A stretch of DNA of 14,939 bases, from positions 1-14,939 of the forward strand of contig CAYLKO010000061.1 of assembly GCA_964384525.1 (NCBI GenBank). Direction: 5' to 3'. Under the pieces are notes generated by a model. That model did no database searches, had not been told where the DNA came from, and worked only from the letters and a program-made list of their open reading frames with translations. The DNA comes from SHZI01 sp964384525 (lineage in GTDB: Bacteria > Pseudomonadota > Gammaproteobacteria > Steroidobacterales > GCA-2729495). Positions 13,567 to 14,939 of this stretch are shown one piece after another. The number at the start of each line of letters is the position of its first letter. The first letter of the stretch is position 1. The position numbers and the translations under genes were made by a program.

Positions 13567-14939
13567 AGCCTCCTTCACAACCGTACCCGCCGGCGACTTG
13601 CTGGCGCGGGGTGGCACGCTGCTCACGGCGACCCATCGTCTGGCCCGGCAGATTCGCCGGGCTCACGATCAGGCCATGGCTGCGAGTGGCGCAGAGGCCT
13701 GGCCGTCACCCGACATCCTGCCGCTGGATGCCTGGCTGCGGCGCACGTGGGAGAGTCTGGCTGTACGCGACGCACCGGTTGGCCAGCATCGCCTGCTGAC
13801 GGACGACGAGTGCCGCGTGGTGTGGGGCCGGATTCTGGCTGCCGAGGCTGCAGGTGCCGACATGGCGCTGATTGCGCCGCTGGCCGCTTCAGGCTGGCGC
13901 CTTTGCCAGCTGTGGGGCATCACTCCCGCAGAATTGCATCAGGCGGCCGACACCGATGATGCCCGCGCCTTTGCACGCTGGGTGGATGCCTACCGCCAGC
14001 GGCTGGCCGAGCGCGGGTGGATCGACAGCGCGGCACTGCTGACGAGCCTGCCCGCCGTGCTGGCCGGGTCGTCAATCACCGGGTCGTCAATCGCCGGGTC
14101 GCCAATCGCCGGATCGATCATCAGCGGCGCAGCCGTCGGCTTCGCCGGCTTTGCATCCTGGACGCCGGCAGTCACGGCCCTGGCCACGGCACTGGAGCTG
14201 CAGCAGGTGGCTGTCTGCCACATCGAGACAACGCCACGTCACGACCGCACACGGATCATTGCGGCTCGCGATGAAGTCGATGAACTGGCGCAGGCCTTTC
14301 ACTGGGCAGCTGGCCTCATCAGCCGGAACCCGGGAGCTGCAGTTGCGATCCTCGTGGGCAGTCTGGAACAGCAGGCGGCCGCGGCACGCCGCATCGGGCT
14401 CGATGTGCTGGCTCCCGGCTGGCAATTGCACGAACCAGCCGTGCGCCCGGTGGCGCTGGCGGCGGGCAGACAGCTGACGGACTTTCCGGTGGTCAACACC
14501 GCACTGGCGGTGCTCAGGCTGCTGGTGGGAAGCAGCACCTTCGAGGAAGTCAGCCAGGTGCTGCGCTCGCCCTACATCACGGGTGCGGTGGACGAGCGGA
14601 CCGGCCGCGCACTGACCGAGTTGCGCCTGCGTGAGTATCCGCTGGAGTCGATCCGCGCGAGCGACCTGCCGCGTCTGCTGCACGGGAAGGCGCCGGTGAG
14701 CGCCGGGCGCTGGGCCGCCGCCGTGGCGTTGACCGAGGCAGTCCGCGGGCAGCGGTTGTTGCCCAGCCACTGGGCGGGCCACTTCAGCGCCTGGCTCACC
14801 GCCGCGGGATGGCCCGGTGATCGGGGTCTTGCCAGCGAGGAGCACCAGGCTGCGGAGGCATGGCAGGTGCTGCTGTCCGCCTTTGCCGCCACCGATGACG
14901 TGGCCGGGCGCCTGACGCTGCCGGCCGCCCTCGGCCATC
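13544..14939 (+). CDS. AddB-like probable DNA repair protein, N-terminal half (runs off the window)
   Basis: An open frame of 465 codons with no stop before the window end. It begins at an ATG inside the 3' end of alaA (23-base overlap), with GGAA 5 bases upstream. LARGGTLLTATHRLARQIRR, DILPLDAWLRRTWE and the later RDEVDELAQAF and AVAILVGSLEQQAAAARRI match the family called 'probable DNA repair protein' (TIGR03623-type, about 900 aa). That family is related to AddB: an inactivated SF1 helicase-like body followed by a C-terminal PD-(D/E)XK nuclease. No Walker A GxxGxGK(S/T) is seen in the visible part, as expected for that family. The nuclease domain would lie beyond the window. A four-unit GSSIx repeat lies at residues 175-194. 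Role inferred: DNA-end processing or recombinational repair. Confidence 0.82.
   Translation, partial: MPPNRRPEASFTTVPAGDLLARGGTLLTATHRLARQIRRAHDQAMAASGAEAWPSPDILPLDAWLRRTWESLAVRDAPVGQHRLLTDDECRVVWGRILAAEAAGADMALIAPLAASGWRLCQLWGITPAELHQAADTDDARAFARWVDAYRQRLAERGWIDSAALLTSLPAVLAGSSITGSSIAGSPIAGSIISGAAVGFAGFASWTPAVTALATALELQQVAVCHIETTPRHDRTRIIAARDEVDELAQAFHWAAGLISRNPGAAVAILVGSLEQQAAAARRIGLDVLAPGWQLHEPAVRPVALAAGRQLTDFPVVNTALAVLRLLVGSSTFEEVSQVLRSPYITGAVDERTGRALTELRLREYPLESIRASDLPRLLHGKAPVSAGRWAAAVALTEAVRGQRLLPSHWAGHFSAWLTAAGWPGDRGLASEEHQAAEAWQVLLSAFAATDDVAGRLTLPAALGH
14066..14125 (+). repeat. Four 15-bp tandem repeats in the AddB-like gene
   Basis: GGGTCGTCAATCACC, GGGTCGTCAATCGCC, GGGTCGCCAATCGCC and a diverged GGATCGATCATCAGC follow one another in frame, encoding GSSIT, GSSIA, GSPIA and GSIIS. 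The first three differ by one or two bases. This is a coding minisatellite, probably in a linker and possibly variable in copy number between strains. Confidence 0.85.

Noticed and set aside
1..14939. Mobile element, phage, defence island, CRISPR, toxin-antitoxin or secondary-metabolite cluster
   Set aside because: I looked for transposases, integrases, repeat-spacer arrays, small toxin/antitoxin pairs and synthase modules and saw none; composition is even and the genes are housekeeping or catabolic.

Overview
The window is ordinary-looking, gene-dense, high-GC chromosomal DNA, most likely from a gammaproteobacterium (perhaps the Nevskiales/Steroidobacter/Xanthomonas-like side). This placement is inference from protein styles: the etfB-etfA pair, AlaA-type aminotransferase, SseA-type sulfurtransferase, an AddB-like 'probable DNA repair protein', and ACS- and Bcr-type transporters. 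I see no rRNA, tRNA, CRISPR, insertion sequence, phage gene or att site, and no stretch over 300 bases without a gene.

Region 1 (1-1992): the 3' end of a hydantoinase-B-type gene, broken by an in-frame TAG in its conserved glycine-rich motif. It is followed by an IclR-family regulator (minus) divergent from a C-factor-like short-chain dehydrogenase (plus). The 37-bp gap between these two holds an imperfect palindrome that could be the regulator's operator.

Region 2 (2017-6271): an NAD(P)-dependent aldehyde dehydrogenase (minus) convergent with the SDR and divergent from an ACS-type MFS carrier. A Prx5-type peroxiredoxin and a six-helix membrane protein of unknown function follow on the plus strand. 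The SDR, aldehyde dehydrogenase and transporter would fit uptake and oxidation of a small organic substrate, but the substrate cannot be read from the sequence.

Region 3 (6294-9242, minus): etfB, etfA and a Bcr/CflA-like MFS exporter form one apparent operon. Its 3' end meets the membrane-protein gene at a perfect 14-bp hairpin. etfA has no ATG, GTG or TTG start that would keep its conserved N-terminus. The best start is a CTG in a CTGA stop/start overlap with etfB.

Region 4 (9310-14939, plus): a two-domain 3-mercaptopyruvate sulfurtransferase; an unrecognised 246-aa protein tightly coupled to an MCT/OFA-like MFS carrier; an AlaA-like alanine aminotransferase; and, overlapping its 3' end, the N-terminal half of a large AddB-like DNA repair protein that runs off the window.

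I found no clear new biological system. The best second-look items are the etfA start, the amber codon in the hydantoinase gene, the unknown-protein/MFS pair, and the unknown six-helix membrane protein beside the peroxiredoxin.
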